Positions 35,899 through 44,497 of a stretch of 64,000 nucleotides of DNA are shown one piece after another. Source of the DNA: Planctomycetota bacterium. Its GTDB lineage: Bacteria > Planctomycetota > J058 > JAJDCP01. The translations under genes were made by a program, and so were the position numbers. The stretch is from contig JAJDCP010000175.1 in the NCBI GenBank assembly GCA_029260765.1, forward strand, positions 107,189-171,188. Direction: 5' to 3'. Numbering within the stretch: position 1 is the stretch's first letter; the number at the start of each line of letters is the position of its first letter. The notes beneath the pieces are model-generated. The model saw nothing but the letters and a program-made list of their open reading frames with translations, was not told the origin of the DNA and ran no database searches.

Positions 35899-36867
35899 AT
35901 GCGGAGCGTGGGAATCCTGTGGGTTCTGCTACTCGGGCAACTCGGAGGCCAGGAACCGCAGTTCTCCTGGCAGATCAAGGGACACCACGCCCGTGAGTTG
36001 AAGATCGAGCTGCAGCCCGACTTTCCACTCGATGCAGGTTCGCCACGTGCTGTCGTAGGCTGGTGGCTCGGCGTCCTTGCGGCAGAAGAACGCGGCCGAG
36101 CCAGCGTTCGGGCTCAACTGCACGACCACCTGCACGCTGCGATGCAGCCCTGGTACGAGAGTTGTTTCGCCGCGCCCCATCCCGGACCCGAGGCCGGGCT
36201 CCAGCACGCGGCCATGACCGTACGAAACGATGTCCTCCCGGCACGAATCGGCGCCTTCGAAAGCCTCGACCAGGGTGGTTTGCTGGTCTACGTCGAACGC
36301 AGCCATATGCGCTATGGGGAAGACAATGTCGTCATCGAAGGCTGGGACCAGCTGTTGCGTTTCGAACTGGAGCCCGGCGACGACGCCCGCTGGAAGATCA
36401 TCAGCATCGCGACCTCGCTACCGCGCAGCCCCAATGATGAACGGCAGTGGCGGACGTGGCAGCCTCCGGCGCTCGTCGAGCAGCCCGCCTATCCGCCCGA
36501 GCCCGCACAACCCAGCGGAGGCGCAGGCGCTCTCGCGCGCTTCTTGCTGCTCGAGTTGCTGCCGTTCCGGCATGCGCTTGCCGCCTACCTGCGGGCTTCG
36601 GTTCAACGTGCACTGAGCACCCAGCTGGGCCGTGTGCTCGCCGTTCCGGGCGCCGCCGCTCCGCCACCATCATCCCCCTGCGAGGTCAGCGACTGGCGAC
36701 AGCTCGAGGAGATCGAAGGGTGTTCGGTGGTCGAAGCACAGATTCGAGACGGACCCTGCGTGCGCTTCGCGTTGGAGGCGGACGGCGGGAGCTACAAGCT
36801 GCGGCGTTGCGGGCAGGTGGTCCAAGGACGCTTTCGAGAGTTGCCGTTTGATCGGCTGATGCGTTGA
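35899..36867 (+). CDS. Exported protein of unknown function
   Basis: 322 residues with a short cleavable signal peptide (MRSVGILWVLLLGQLGGQEP). GGGGAGGG lies 5 nt before the ATG. The mature part has an alpha/beta segment (about 25-170) that could be an NTF2/cystatin-like fold, a Pro-rich linker (about 195-210), and a C-terminal helical then beta-strand segment with three Cys (SPCEVSD, GCSVVE, GPCVRFAL). No family was recognised. It is a single gene, directly upstream of the inverted-repeat element. Confidence 0.65.
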   Translation: MRSVGILWVLLLGQLGGQEPQFSWQIKGHHARELKIELQPDFPLDAGSPRAVVGWWLGVLAAEERGRASVRAQLHDHLHAAMQPWYESCFAAPHPGPEAGLQHAAMTVRNDVLPARIGAFESLDQGGLLVYVERSHMRYGEDNVVIEGWDQLLRFELEPGDDARWKIISIATSLPRSPNDERQWRTWQPPALVEQPAYPPEPAQPSGGAGALARFLLLELLPFRHALAAYLRASVQRALSTQLGRVLAVPGAAAPPPSSPCEVSDWRQLEEIEGCSVVEAQIRDGPCVRFALEADGGSYKLRRCGQVVQGRFRELPFDRLMR

Positions 36868-36891
36868 GTGTGGCTTCAGCCTGAAGAATCC

Positions 36892-36914
36892 TTAACGCAA
36901 AGGCGCAAAGGCGC
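36892..36914 (+). repeat. Left 23-bp terminal inverted repeat
   Basis: Starts TTAACGCAAAGGCGCAAAG and ends GGCGC. The motif GCAAAGGC is repeated head to tail with period 8. It is the exact reverse complement of 37350-37372 and lies immediately before the ribosome-binding region of the enclosed gene. Confidence 0.9.
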
Positions 36915-36930
36915 AGGGAGGAGGGGAGAT

Positions 36931-37311
36931 TTGAACGAGAACGAGATCAGCAGGCTCATCGCCAGTGCCGCGATCGCTGTGCACCGATCCCTTGCTGGGC
37001 CCGGGCTGTTGGAGAGTGTCTACGAAGAAGCCCTCGTCTATGAGCTCATGTTGCGAGGACTGAAGGTCGAACGCCAGTGCAGAGTCCCCGTTGTGTACAA
37101 GGGAAAACGGCTCGCATCAGACCTTTGCTCTGACTTGCTCGTCGCTGATCGGATCGTCGTCGAGTGCAAAGCAACCCTCGTCCACAACCCCATCTTCGAG
37201 GCCCAGGCTCGCACCTACCTGCGACTCTTGGGTTTGAAGCTTGCGCTTGTCATGAACTTCGGCCAGCGACTGGTCGAGGACGGGATCCACAGAGTTGTGA
37301 ACGGACTCTGA
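36931..37311 (+). CDS. GxxExxY protein, PD-(D/E)XK nuclease-like
   Basis: 126 residues from TTG 36931, with GGAGGAGG 6 nt upstream; the frame upstream runs through the repeat and was rejected. The name-giving motif is GLLESVY, within AVHRSLAGPGLLESVYEEAL. The later KRLASDLCSDLLVADRIVVECKAT has the acidic/VECK pattern of PD-(D/E)XK nucleases. This family (TIGR04256/PF13366, from memory) is common but its function is unknown. The Asp expected before the VECKA strand is present as DLLVADRIVVECK. The gene is completely enclosed by terminal inverted repeats, a setting that suggests it moves or is maintained as a unit. Confidence 0.88.
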   Translation: MNENEISRLIASAAIAVHRSLAGPGLLESVYEEALVYELMLRGLKVERQCRVPVVYKGKRLASDLCSDLLVADRIVVECKATLVHNPIFEAQARTYLRLLGLKLALVMNFGQRLVEDGIHRVVNGL

Positions 37312-37349
37312 AGGTTGCTTCACGCCGAGCCGACGTCGGAAGACGCCTC

Positions 37350-37372
37350 GCGCCTTTGCGCCTTTGCGTTAA
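37350..37372 (-). repeat. Right 23-bp terminal inverted repeat
   Basis: GCGCCTTTGCGCCTTTGCGT then TAA, the exact reverse complement of the left repeat at 36892-36914. It is followed directly by ATCC, the same four bases that precede the left repeat. Confidence 0.9.
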
Positions 37373-37410
37373 ATCCCCAACGGGACCACCTGGCCACCAC
37401 CCAACGCAGC

Positions 37411-38190
37411 TCAGTTGTTGTCGTCGGCAAGCTGCCTCAACAACGCCTTGCGCAGCTCACGCGCTTCTTCGGCATGCTTGAAGTTCTCGTCGTCGGCCCA
37501 CATCGCATCGAACTCCTGCTGCCAGGCTTCGACGACCGGCCGTTCCTCGCTCCCAGAGAAGATCATGATGTGCTCGTAGTTGTCCTTGGCCGCCTGCGGG
37601 CTCCAGTTGAAGCTGCCAGCGATCAACTCCTGTCCGTTGACGATGCACGCCTTGTGGTGCAGGAGCAGGCTGAGCCGGTGCTCGAGCCGGGGCCGCCGCC
37701 CCTCGCTGTCCCAGATGTACGCCTCGGGGTACCACTTGTACTTGACTTCGAGATTGGAGAAGTCGGCCTTGCCGTAGGTAGCCTTGAGCTCATCGCGATA
37801 GGCGGCGCGGGCTTCGACTTTGGCGGAGCTTCGGCCCAGACGGTTGATGGCTGCGTCATTCCACTTGTGGTTCTTGATCGCCTCCAACCAAGGACCCGCG
37901 CCCCGGCCGCTGCCCGCGATCTCGGACAGGTCCAGGATCAACCGTATGCGTAGCTCGGGGTTCTCTACGGCTAGCCTGGCCAGCTCTTCGGCCAGACCCT
38001 GGTGCGAGAACTGGAACATCGAGATGTCTATCGACGCCGGACGTCCCGCCTGGATGCGCTGCTCCGCGTGGCGCATCGTCGTGATGATCTCTGCCGCGAG
38101 GTCGTCTCCATTAGAAGTGAAGAAGAAGCGCACGCGTGCCTGCGCCAGGCTCAGACAGAGGGCTAGAGCAATCAGTACCGAACGACGCAT
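37411..38190 (-). CDS. Exported phospholipase D-like (HKD) protein
   Basis: 259 residues with a signal peptide (MRRSVLIALALCLSLAQA). The single HKD-type motif is LLHHKACIVNGQELIAGSFNWS, in which the usual Asp is Asn. The N-terminal half is the PLD fold (IDISMFQFSHQGLAEEL, LRIRLILD). Single-motif members such as Nuc act as homodimers, cutting nucleic acids or phospholipids. It lies 2 bp after the stop of another exported PLD-like gene on the same strand, so the two could form a heterodimer. GGGGGA is 6 nt before the ATG. Confidence 0.82.
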   Translation of the reverse strand: MRRSVLIALALCLSLAQARVRFFFTSNGDDLAAEIITTMRHAEQRIQAGRPASIDISMFQFSHQGLAEELARLAVENPELRIRLILDLSEIAGSGRGAGPWLEAIKNHKWNDAAINRLGRSSAKVEARAAYRDELKATYGKADFSNLEVKYKWYPEAYIWDSEGRRPRLEHRLSLLLHHKACIVNGQELIAGSFNWSPQAAKDNYEHIMIFSGSEERPVVEAWQQEFDAMWADDENFKHAEEARELRKALLRQLADDNN

Positions 38191-38192
38191 GG

Positions 38193-39329
38193 CTATTCCC
38201 CCGTCAACAGTTTGCGCACGGCTTCAGCAGGCTGGCTCTGGTCATCCCAGACACGCCGCCACTCCGTAGACAGCTGCGCTGCGGCCTCGGGGCTGTGCAT
38301 AAAGATGAACCGGTCTTCGGTGTAGCGGCTCTTGGAACTGGTGCCGATATTTGCCGAGCCCGCGAAAGCGTGCAGTCCGTCGATGATTCCAAACTTCATG
38401 TGCTGCACCCGGGAAGTGCGTGACGGCACGCGCACTTCGACATTCGGTACTTCCATCAATTGCAGGATGGTGGCTGCTCCGTAGGGGATCTTGTTCGAGC
38501 TGCGCGAGGCGACGTCGAGGTAGACCCGGATCTGCACACCGCGCGCGGCTGCATCGAGCAGCGCCTCACCTTCCTCACTGTTCAAGCCCAGCCCGTACAT
38601 CGCGACCTCGATACGCTCCTCGGCCCGACGGAACAGATCGACCACCGGCGCGGCCAGGTTGCCCGGCTCCCAGCGCACCTTGGGGCCGCTCTTCTCGCGC
38701 ACGAACACCCGGCGAGCGCGCGCTTCGGGCGACCACCCCCAGGCTGCTTCCCCGGTCTTGGGACTGAAGAAGACCCGGTGGCTGGTCAGCGAAAAACGTT
38801 CGGGGTCTGCGTCGATCCTTGCCAGGTCGTGGCACAGTCCACGAGCCTTGATCTCGCTCGCCAGGTCATCGATGTCGATTCCGGCGGCTTCGAGCCCCGC
38901 AGGTTCGACCATGTTGAGGCGCAGCCTGGCGTCGGGTTGCTGGTCGGCGGCGAGCTCGAGCTCGTACGAGCCCAGCTTGGCCCCGATCAGAACCAGATAA
39001 CGTCCATCCTCCGGCAACTGAAAGCTCAGCTCTCCCGCCTCGGTCTGGGTCAGGGGCTGCGTCCCATAGGAACCCCAGCGATCTTCGGGACCGGCCAGAG
39101 ACACGGTGAATCCATCCGAAGCGCGGACCGTCAACTCGGCAGCTTCGCGGCCTTCGAACAGCCAGCCGTGATGGGTTTTCGCGCCGTAGAGCCGTCCCGA
39201 GGAAGCTTTGCCGTAGCCCAGCTCGCCCTGAACGGTGAACGGCGTTTCGCCGAGCTGGCCGTCCTGGGCCTCGCCAACCGAACAATAAAAGAGGAAGATG
39301 GCCGAAAGGGCAATCGACTTGCGGAACAT
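38193..39329 (-). CDS. Exported protein with beta domain and PLD-like (HKD) domain
   Basis: 378 residues with a signal peptide ending around VGEAQDG. An N-terminal beta-rich domain (about 30-140, WLFEGREAAELTVRASDGF, DGRYLVLIGA) resembles a pre-peptidase C-type sandwich. The C-terminal PLD domain (about 215-365) has one full HKD motif, VQHMKFGIIDGLHAFAGSANIG, with Lys and Asp correctly placed, and RIEVAMYGLGLNSEEGEALLDAA. It is likely a secreted endonuclease or phospholipase. AGGAG 7 nt before the ATG. First gene of a two-gene unit with the next PLD-like gene; divergent from the non-specific endonuclease. Confidence 0.83.
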   Translation of the reverse strand: MFRKSIALSAIFLFYCSVGEAQDGQLGETPFTVQGELGYGKASSGRLYGAKTHHGWLFEGREAAELTVRASDGFTVSLAGPEDRWGSYGTQPLTQTEAGELSFQLPEDGRYLVLIGAKLGSYELELAADQQPDARLRLNMVEPAGLEAAGIDIDDLASEIKARGLCHDLARIDADPERFSLTSHRVFFSPKTGEAAWGWSPEARARRVFVREKSGPKVRWEPGNLAAPVVDLFRRAEERIEVAMYGLGLNSEEGEALLDAAARGVQIRVYLDVASRSSNKIPYGAATILQLMEVPNVEVRVPSRTSRVQHMKFGIIDGLHAFAGSANIGTSSKSRYTEDRFIFMHSPEAAAQLSTEWRRVWDDQSQPAEAVRKLLTGE

Positions 39330-39496
39330 GGCAGGTCTCCTGGAGCATCCGGAATATGGTCTGTCTACCTCCCGAATCCAGCGACGCCCACGCCGATCGG
39401 TCCGTCGGGCGCAACGTCTGGCTTCGGGGCTCTCCGGCCAGTTTTCTTATCAGGAACCCTAACATACGGCACCGAGCAGGCCGTGCAAAGGTGGCA

Positions 39497-40351
39497 ATGC
39501 TGCGATTTTGTCTGGCTTGCCTGCTGATCCTCGTTCTGGGAAGCCTGATGCCCGCGGCCCTGTTCGGCCCCAGCAGCATATCTGCCGACAGCCTCGACTT
39601 CGGAAATCGGCAGACGCGTCTCTCCGGCCGTGAGGTCGGGGACGACTGGGAAACGCTGGCACTTGTACCCTCAGTCGCGAGTGAGTCTACTACGGTCTTT
39701 TTCGACTATGGTCCGTTTGCCGTCTGGTTCGACCCTGCCACACGTGTGCCGGCGCTGACGGTGCACCGGCTGCGCGAACACGCGTTCTTGAACGAATCAC
39801 GCGCGATGCACTGGCGCAGCGAGACGCGCTTGCCCCCGTGGCTGCAGGTGCACACGGATGACTATCTGACCAGCCGCCATGAGCCACAGGGCCCCTTTGA
39901 TCGTGGCCACATGGTTCCACACGCCGACATGGGCGATGTGGCCAGTGAAGTCGCCACCTACATCATGACCAACGCGGCCCCCCAGCTCGAATCGCTGAAT
40001 CGGGGGGCGTGGAAGATCATGGAGTACGAGATCCGGGAGCTGGTCAGTGCCCAGAGCGAAGCGGACGACGATGCGGCCCTGGTCTTCACCGGCTCCATCT
40101 TTGACGCTGAGCTGCCGCAGGCCTGGATTCCGCTCGATGCGGAAGGTCCTGCCCGCGTGCGCATTCCCAACGGCTTCTTCAAGCTGGTGTGCTTCCTGGG
40201 CGCCGATGGGGAGATCGACAGCGTGCGGGTCTGGATCTGGCGACAGGAGTACATCGACGACTATGTCGAGGCGAGCGCCTGGCATGACCTGGGACACCAG
40301 GATCTGGAGGATGTTGAAGAGCTCACGGGCATACAACTGCTTCCCGAGTGA
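39497..40351 (+). CDS. Exported DNA/RNA non-specific endonuclease
   Basis: 284 residues; ATG 39497 has AAAGG 5 nt upstream. The N-terminal signal sequence is MLRFCLACLLILVLGSLMPA. The nuclease domain has the beta-beta-alpha-metal motif FDRGHMVPHADM (DRGH, catalytic His) and the metal-binding Asn in MTNAAPQLESLNRGAW, as in Serratia and NUC1 nucleases. It should degrade extracellular or periplasmic nucleic acid. It is divergent from the two exported PLD-like genes and about 90 bp upstream of proB. Confidence 0.92.
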   Translation: MLRFCLACLLILVLGSLMPAALFGPSSISADSLDFGNRQTRLSGREVGDDWETLALVPSVASESTTVFFDYGPFAVWFDPATRVPALTVHRLREHAFLNESRAMHWRSETRLPPWLQVHTDDYLTSRHEPQGPFDRGHMVPHADMGDVASEVATYIMTNAAPQLESLNRGAWKIMEYEIRELVSAQSEADDDAALVFTGSIFDAELPQAWIPLDAEGPARVRIPNGFFKLVCFLGADGEIDSVRVWIWRQEYIDDYVEASAWHDLGHQDLEDVEELTGIQLLPE

Positions 40352-40439
40352 GCCCACGGGCAGTCGGCTCTCGCCGCTGGCACTTGCTGCGGGACGGGCT
40401 GTTGTTAGGATGAGTGCCTTCGCTGCGACGAGGTTCGCT

Positions 40440-41561
40440 GTGGCCGACCCACGCCCATTGCTCAAGAACGCGCGCCGGCTGATCATCAAGGTGGGGACCG
40501 CGTTGGTCTCCCGGCCCGATGGAGCGCTGGCTCTAGGCCGTCTCGGAAGCCTGGTCGAAGCCATCCATCGACTACGCGAGGATGGGCGTCAGGTCTGCCT
40601 GGTCAGCTCCGGTGCCGTCGGGTTGGGGCGGGAGCGGCTCGGACTGCGCGGGCCTCCCGAGAGCATCGTCGACCGGCAGGCGTGTGCAGCGGCAGGGCAG
40701 GGCGCGCTGATGGCGCTCTACGACAATCTCTGCGCCCGCCTGGGCATGACCTGTGCGCAGGTGTTGTTGACAGAGGAAGACTTCCTGGCCAGGCATCGCT
40801 ACCTGCATCTGGCAGACACCCTCGAACGTCTGCTCGGCCTGGGGGCGCTGCCGATCATCAATGAGAATGACACGGTCTCGATCGCCGAGCTGGCCACAGG
40901 TCCGAAGCAGGTCTTTGGCGACAACGACCGCCTCTCGGCGCTGGTGGCCGCGGGCACCGACGCCGACGCTTTGTTCCTGCTCAGCGATGTCGAGGGCGTG
41001 CTCAGTGCGCCTCCAGGTACGCCCGGTGCACAGCGGCTTCCGCTCTTGCGGTCAGGGGTGGACGTCGAGCTGGGCGAGGCCGGGAAGCTCGGGCGGGGAG
41101 GCATGGCCGCCAAGATCGGAGCCGCGCGCATGGCCGCCGGTGCGGGTGTGGTGGTGGCCATCGCCGACGGGCGGGACATGGGGGTGTTGCACAAGCTCTG
41201 CGCAGGAGACGACGTGGGCACCGTTTTTCCTGTCCATAAGCGCTTGAGCAAACGCCGCCGCTGGCTGGCTTTTGCCACCCGTCCCGTCGGCAGGCTGTGG
41301 GTGAATCAGGGGGCTCGGGACGCCCTCGTGCTCCGCCAGGCGAGCCTGCTTGCCAAGGGTGTGGCCCGCGTAGCTGGAGAGTTCCCCAGTGGGTCCGTGG
41401 TGGCCGTGCTCGACGAGCAGGGTCTGGAGTTCGCCCGCGGCATCTGTCGGCAGGGGGGCTCAGAGCTGCGCGCCAGCCTGGGGAAACTGACCGGCCGGCA
41501 GCCCGCTCTGCTGCACCGTGACGATGTCGTGATCCTTGGGGAGGCCTTGCCAGGATGTTGA
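40440..41561 (+). CDS. proB: Glutamate 5-kinase
   Basis: 373 residues, the length of ProB with a C-terminal PUA domain. The amino-acid-kinase core shows RLIIKVGTALV, VSSGAVGLG, PIINENDTVS, FGDNDRLSALVA and GRGGMAAKIGAARMA, and the PUA part is about residues 275-365. It phosphorylates glutamate, the first step of proline synthesis, and is usually inhibited by proline. GTG 40440 has GAGG 6 nt upstream, a better site than an ATG at 40410 that sits on top of AGG. It overlaps proA by 7 bp. Confidence 0.94.
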   Translation: MADPRPLLKNARRLIIKVGTALVSRPDGALALGRLGSLVEAIHRLREDGRQVCLVSSGAVGLGRERLGLRGPPESIVDRQACAAAGQGALMALYDNLCARLGMTCAQVLLTEEDFLARHRYLHLADTLERLLGLGALPIINENDTVSIAELATGPKQVFGDNDRLSALVAAGTDADALFLLSDVEGVLSAPPGTPGAQRLPLLRSGVDVELGEAGKLGRGGMAAKIGAARMAAGAGVVVAIADGRDMGVLHKLCAGDDVGTVFPVHKRLSKRRRWLAFATRPVGRLWVNQGARDALVLRQASLLAKGVARVAGEFPSGSVVAVLDEQGLEFARGICRQGGSELRASLGKLTGRQPALLHRDDVVILGEALPGC

Positions 41562-42865
41562 ATCCCAAGAGGGACTGGAAAGCGCGTGCGCGCGCCACCC
41601 GCCAAGCCGGGCGCAGGTTGGCGGGGCTGACCAGCGCGCGACGCCGCGGCCTGCTCGAGCAGGTGGCCGACGCGCTGCTCGAGAACCAACCCGCCATCCT
41701 GGCTGCCAACCAGCTCGATGTCGCCGAAGGGGCCCAGGCGGTGCGGGAAGGGCGGATGTCCGCGGCCCTGGCCGCACGCTTGCAGTTGAGCCCCGGAAAG
41801 CTGCAGACGCTCGCAGGCGGTATCCGTGCGATCGCTGCGCAGCCGGAGCCACTCGGTCGTGAGCTGGCCCGGCGCGAATTGGCCGAAGGCCTGGTGCTGC
41901 AGCAACTGAGCGTTCCTCTGGGGGTGTTGCTGGTCGTCTTTGAGGCACGCCCCGACGCGCTTCCGCAGGTGGCCGCCCTGGCGCTGCGCAGCGGCAACGG
42001 TCTGATCCTCAAAGGAGGCCGTGAGGCTGCCCGCTCGAACCAGGTGCTGCACAGCACGATCTGCCAGGCCCTGGCGGGAGAGGTTCCCGAGGCCGTGTTG
42101 ACGCTGGCGGAGTCGCGAGACGACGTGGGAGAGCTGCTCGCCCTCGACGGGTTGATCGACGTCGTAATCCCGCGCGGATCGGGGGCGATGGTCCGGGCGA
42201 TCCAAGACGGCACGCGCATTCCCGTGCTGGGGCACGCCGAAGGCATCTGCCACATCTATGTCGACCGGACAGCCAACTTCAGCCAGGCGCGGCAGATCCT
42301 GCTCGACGCCAAGACCGACTATCCCGCCGCCTGCAACGCCGTCGAGACCGTGCTCCTGCATGAAGCGCTGGTGGCCGACGATACGGCAACCAGGCTGCTC
42401 GAAGCGTTGCGTCAGGCGGGGGTGCAGCTGTTCGGCGGCCCCCGCGCTTGCGCGGCTCTGGGCCTGCCGGCCGCATCCTCGCTGCATCACGAATACAGCG
42501 ATCTGGCTTGCGCCGTCGAGCTGGTTGCAGACCTCGATGCTGCGATCGACCACATCCATCGCTGGGGTAGCGGTCATACCGAGGCCATCGTCAGCGAGGA
42601 TCCAGAGCTGATCGAGGAGTTTCTGGCACGCGTCGACGCCGCCTGTGTATTTGCCAACGCCAGCACCCGCTTTGCCGACGGCTGGCGCTTTGGACTCGGC
42701 GCAGAGGTCGGCATCAGCACCGGCCGTATCCACGCGCGGGGCCCGGTGGGTGTCGAAGGCCTGTTGACGAGCAAGTGGGTCTTGCGCGGCTCCGGCGACA
42801 CCGTCGGTCCTTTCTCCCGGGGGGAGCGCGGCTTCAGCCACCGCGAGCTGCACGGATCAGGGTGA
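41555..42865 (+). CDS. proA: Glutamate-5-semialdehyde dehydrogenase
   Basis: 436 residues. The catalytic nucleophile is Cys260 in YPAACNAVET, with PRGSGAMVRAIQDGTRIPVLGHAEGICH and RIHARGPVGVEGLLTSKWVLRG typical of ProA. It reduces gamma-glutamyl phosphate to the semialdehyde with NADPH. Overlap with proB by 7 bp implies translational coupling. proC is not in the window. Its end overlaps by 9 bp the end of the convergent pseudokinase-HlyD gene. Confidence 0.95.
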   Translation: MLNPKRDWKARARATRQAGRRLAGLTSARRRGLLEQVADALLENQPAILAANQLDVAEGAQAVREGRMSAALAARLQLSPGKLQTLAGGIRAIAAQPEPLGRELARRELAEGLVLQQLSVPLGVLLVVFEARPDALPQVAALALRSGNGLILKGGREAARSNQVLHSTICQALAGEVPEAVLTLAESRDDVGELLALDGLIDVVIPRGSGAMVRAIQDGTRIPVLGHAEGICHIYVDRTANFSQARQILLDAKTDYPAACNAVETVLLHEALVADDTATRLLEALRQAGVQLFGGPRACAALGLPAASSLHHEYSDLACAVELVADLDAAIDHIHRWGSGHTEAIVSEDPELIEEFLARVDAACVFANASTRFADGWRFGLGAEVGISTGRIHARGPVGVEGLLTSKWVLRGSGDTVGPFSRGERGFSHRELHGSG

Positions 42866-44497
42866 GGCTTGCCAGAGAAGGACAGCGTCACCCGGTTGCA
42901 GAGCATCTCCCTCGCGCACGAGGATCTCGATGACGGTGCCGCGGGCGGGTGCCAACAGATAGCTATGCTGGGCCACTCGCTCGGAGGCCGCCGCAGCCCG
43001 TCGTTCCGCGACACTCAGGTCGAGAAACTCGAGCTCCATACGCAATGCCGCCAGGTTGCGCTGTGCGGCCTCGAGCTGGCGCCTGGCTGTGTCTCGCTCT
43101 TCGGTCGCGCGCGTCGCGGTGCTGCGCAGCCGCTCCGCTTCACTGTCGGCCTGGCGGTAGGCCTGACGCAGAGCATCGACGGAGCTGTAGCCCTGCAGAG
43201 GCGCGCCGGACTCGACTTCGAGGAGATGCAGCTCGAGCTCTGCGAGCTGCTCCAGTTGCAGCGCGCGCAGCTCAGCCGCAAGAGTCGCCCAACGCCCGGC
43301 CTCATTGTGCGCCTGGCTGCGGCGCGTCTGCTCAGCTTCCGCCCCCTCCATCTCGGGCACGATCGCTTGGAGGCGCATCTCGAGCACCGAGAGCTCAGCG
43401 TCGCGGGGCTGCTCATTGCTGGCCGAGGTCAAGATCGCGAGCGGCGCGCCGGCTTCCACCCTCGCGCCAGCAAGCACCAACAACTCCAGTATACGGCCGC
43501 CGTTCTCGGCAGCCAACGGCACGGCCGCCGTCCGCGCGGGTTCTACGGGTGCCCCCTGGATCGCCGGTCTAGCCGCTTGGGTCAGCGGCTCCAGCGGTGT
43601 GCTGGCTGGCGGCGTGGAGGAAGGCGGGGGGGCCTGACGCCGCGTGGAGGTCTCTGGCCAACGTGCGCGAACCACAAGGGCCGCCGCCACGCCCGCCAAC
43701 AGGAGCACCGCCAGGAATCCTGTCAACCGACTCGTGCGCGCCGCGTTGGACGGCCGAACCGTAGTCGGGGCGCGGCTTGAGCGCGGCTTGAGCGCCTCAA
43801 CCAGGGACTGCGCATTCAGGTGGGGAGCACGCTCGGAGAGTCCCACGAGCAGACCGAGCAAGGCCGGGTCGAGCTTGAGGCTGCCTGCAACGAGCAGCTC
43901 GTGGAGGGGCTCGGACGCGGCAATCCGGGGTCGGTCCAGCAGCAGCCCGGCGACCAGTCGAGCAAGGGTTTGCAGCTGAGCAGCCTCGGGTTGGGGCGCA
44001 AATGAGACCAGACGGCCCCCGGCTCCGAGTCCAAACGGATCGAAGCGGAGGCGGCCGGATTGTTCGACAAACAGGCTGGCTCTGCCGATGCGCGCCCGAC
44101 AGCCGTGCACTGAGGCCGCCCACCAACCCTGGGCCGCTCCGCTCAACAGCGTGCGTGCCACGGCCTCTCCGCAACCCCCGTGACTGCTGGCAAAGCGCTC
44201 AAAGCTGCTGCCAGGCAGCTCTGGTCCCGCGACGAAGAGCTCGCCGCCATGCTCGAAGCTGCGATGCACTGGGTAGAGATGGGTATGCTGGACGCTTGCA
44301 AGGCGCTCAGCTGCCGAGGCCGCCTCGGGCTCGCTGGGTTGGATCCTGAGGCGCAGAGGACGGTTGCTGCTCGTCTCCCACGCCCGGTAGAGCGAGCTCT
44401 GGTCGTCACCAAACAGGCGCGCACCGATGGAGATTCCCAGCAGCTGACGGCCTTCCCAGCCTTCGATGACCTCAGCTGCTACCGGGCTTGCGTTCAC
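42857..44497 (-). CDS. Pseudokinase-TM-HlyD-like fusion protein
   Basis: About 546 residues from a GTG with AGGAG 8 nt upstream. The N-terminal 230 residues follow the protein-kinase fold in outline, but the catalytic loop is VHGCRARIGRASLF where HRDLKPxNIL is expected and the magnesium loop reads FDPFGLG. The catalytic Asp and Lys are absent, so it is a pseudokinase. One TM helix follows (about 259-277), then a Pro/Ser linker. The rest has the membrane-fusion-protein layout: a lipoyl half (331-358, NGGRILELLVLAGARVEAG), a long coiled coil (about 368-510), and the second half (514-545, APARGTVIEILVREGDALQPG). No ABC or outer-membrane partner gene is adjacent. Confidence 0.75.
   Translation of the reverse strand: MNASPVAAEVIEGWEGRQLLGISIGARLFGDDQSSLYRAWETSSNRPLRLRIQPSEPEAASAAERLASVQHTHLYPVHRSFEHGGELFVAGPELPGSSFERFASSHGGCGEAVARTLLSGAAQGWWAASVHGCRARIGRASLFVEQSGRLRFDPFGLGAGGRLVSFAPQPEAAQLQTLARLVAGLLLDRPRIAASEPLHELLVAGSLKLDPALLGLLVGLSERAPHLNAQSLVEALKPRSSRAPTTVRPSNAARTSRLTGFLAVLLLAGVAAALVVRARWPETSTRRQAPPPSSTPPASTPLEPLTQAARPAIQGAPVEPARTAAVPLAAENGGRILELLVLAGARVEAGAPLAILTSASNEQPRDAELSVLEMRLQAIVPEMEGAEAEQTRRSQAHNEAGRWATLAAELRALQLEQLAELELHLLEVESGAPLQGYSSVDALRQAYRQADSEAERLRSTATRATEERDTARRQLEAAQRNLAALRMELEFLDLSVAERRAAAASERVAQHSYLLAPARGTVIEILVREGDALQPGDAVLLWQASP

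Larger units (their letters stand above)
36892..37372 (+). mobile_element. Inverted-repeat-bounded GxxExxY unit (481 bp)
   Basis: Perfect 23-bp terminal inverted repeats (36892-36914 and 37350-37372) enclose one small gene. Each repeat contains an 8-bp internal reiteration of GCAAAGGC. The four bases directly outside each end are ATCC (36888-36891 and 37373-37376), a possible target-site duplication. There is no transposase. The compact, symmetrical layout suggests a non-autonomous or self-encoded mobile unit, an inference that needs comparison with other copies. Confidence 0.6.

Noticed and set aside
36868..36930. N-terminal extension of the GxxExxY protein
   Set aside because: It reads through the inverted repeat (QRRKGAGRRG), and a better ribosome site serves TTG 36931.
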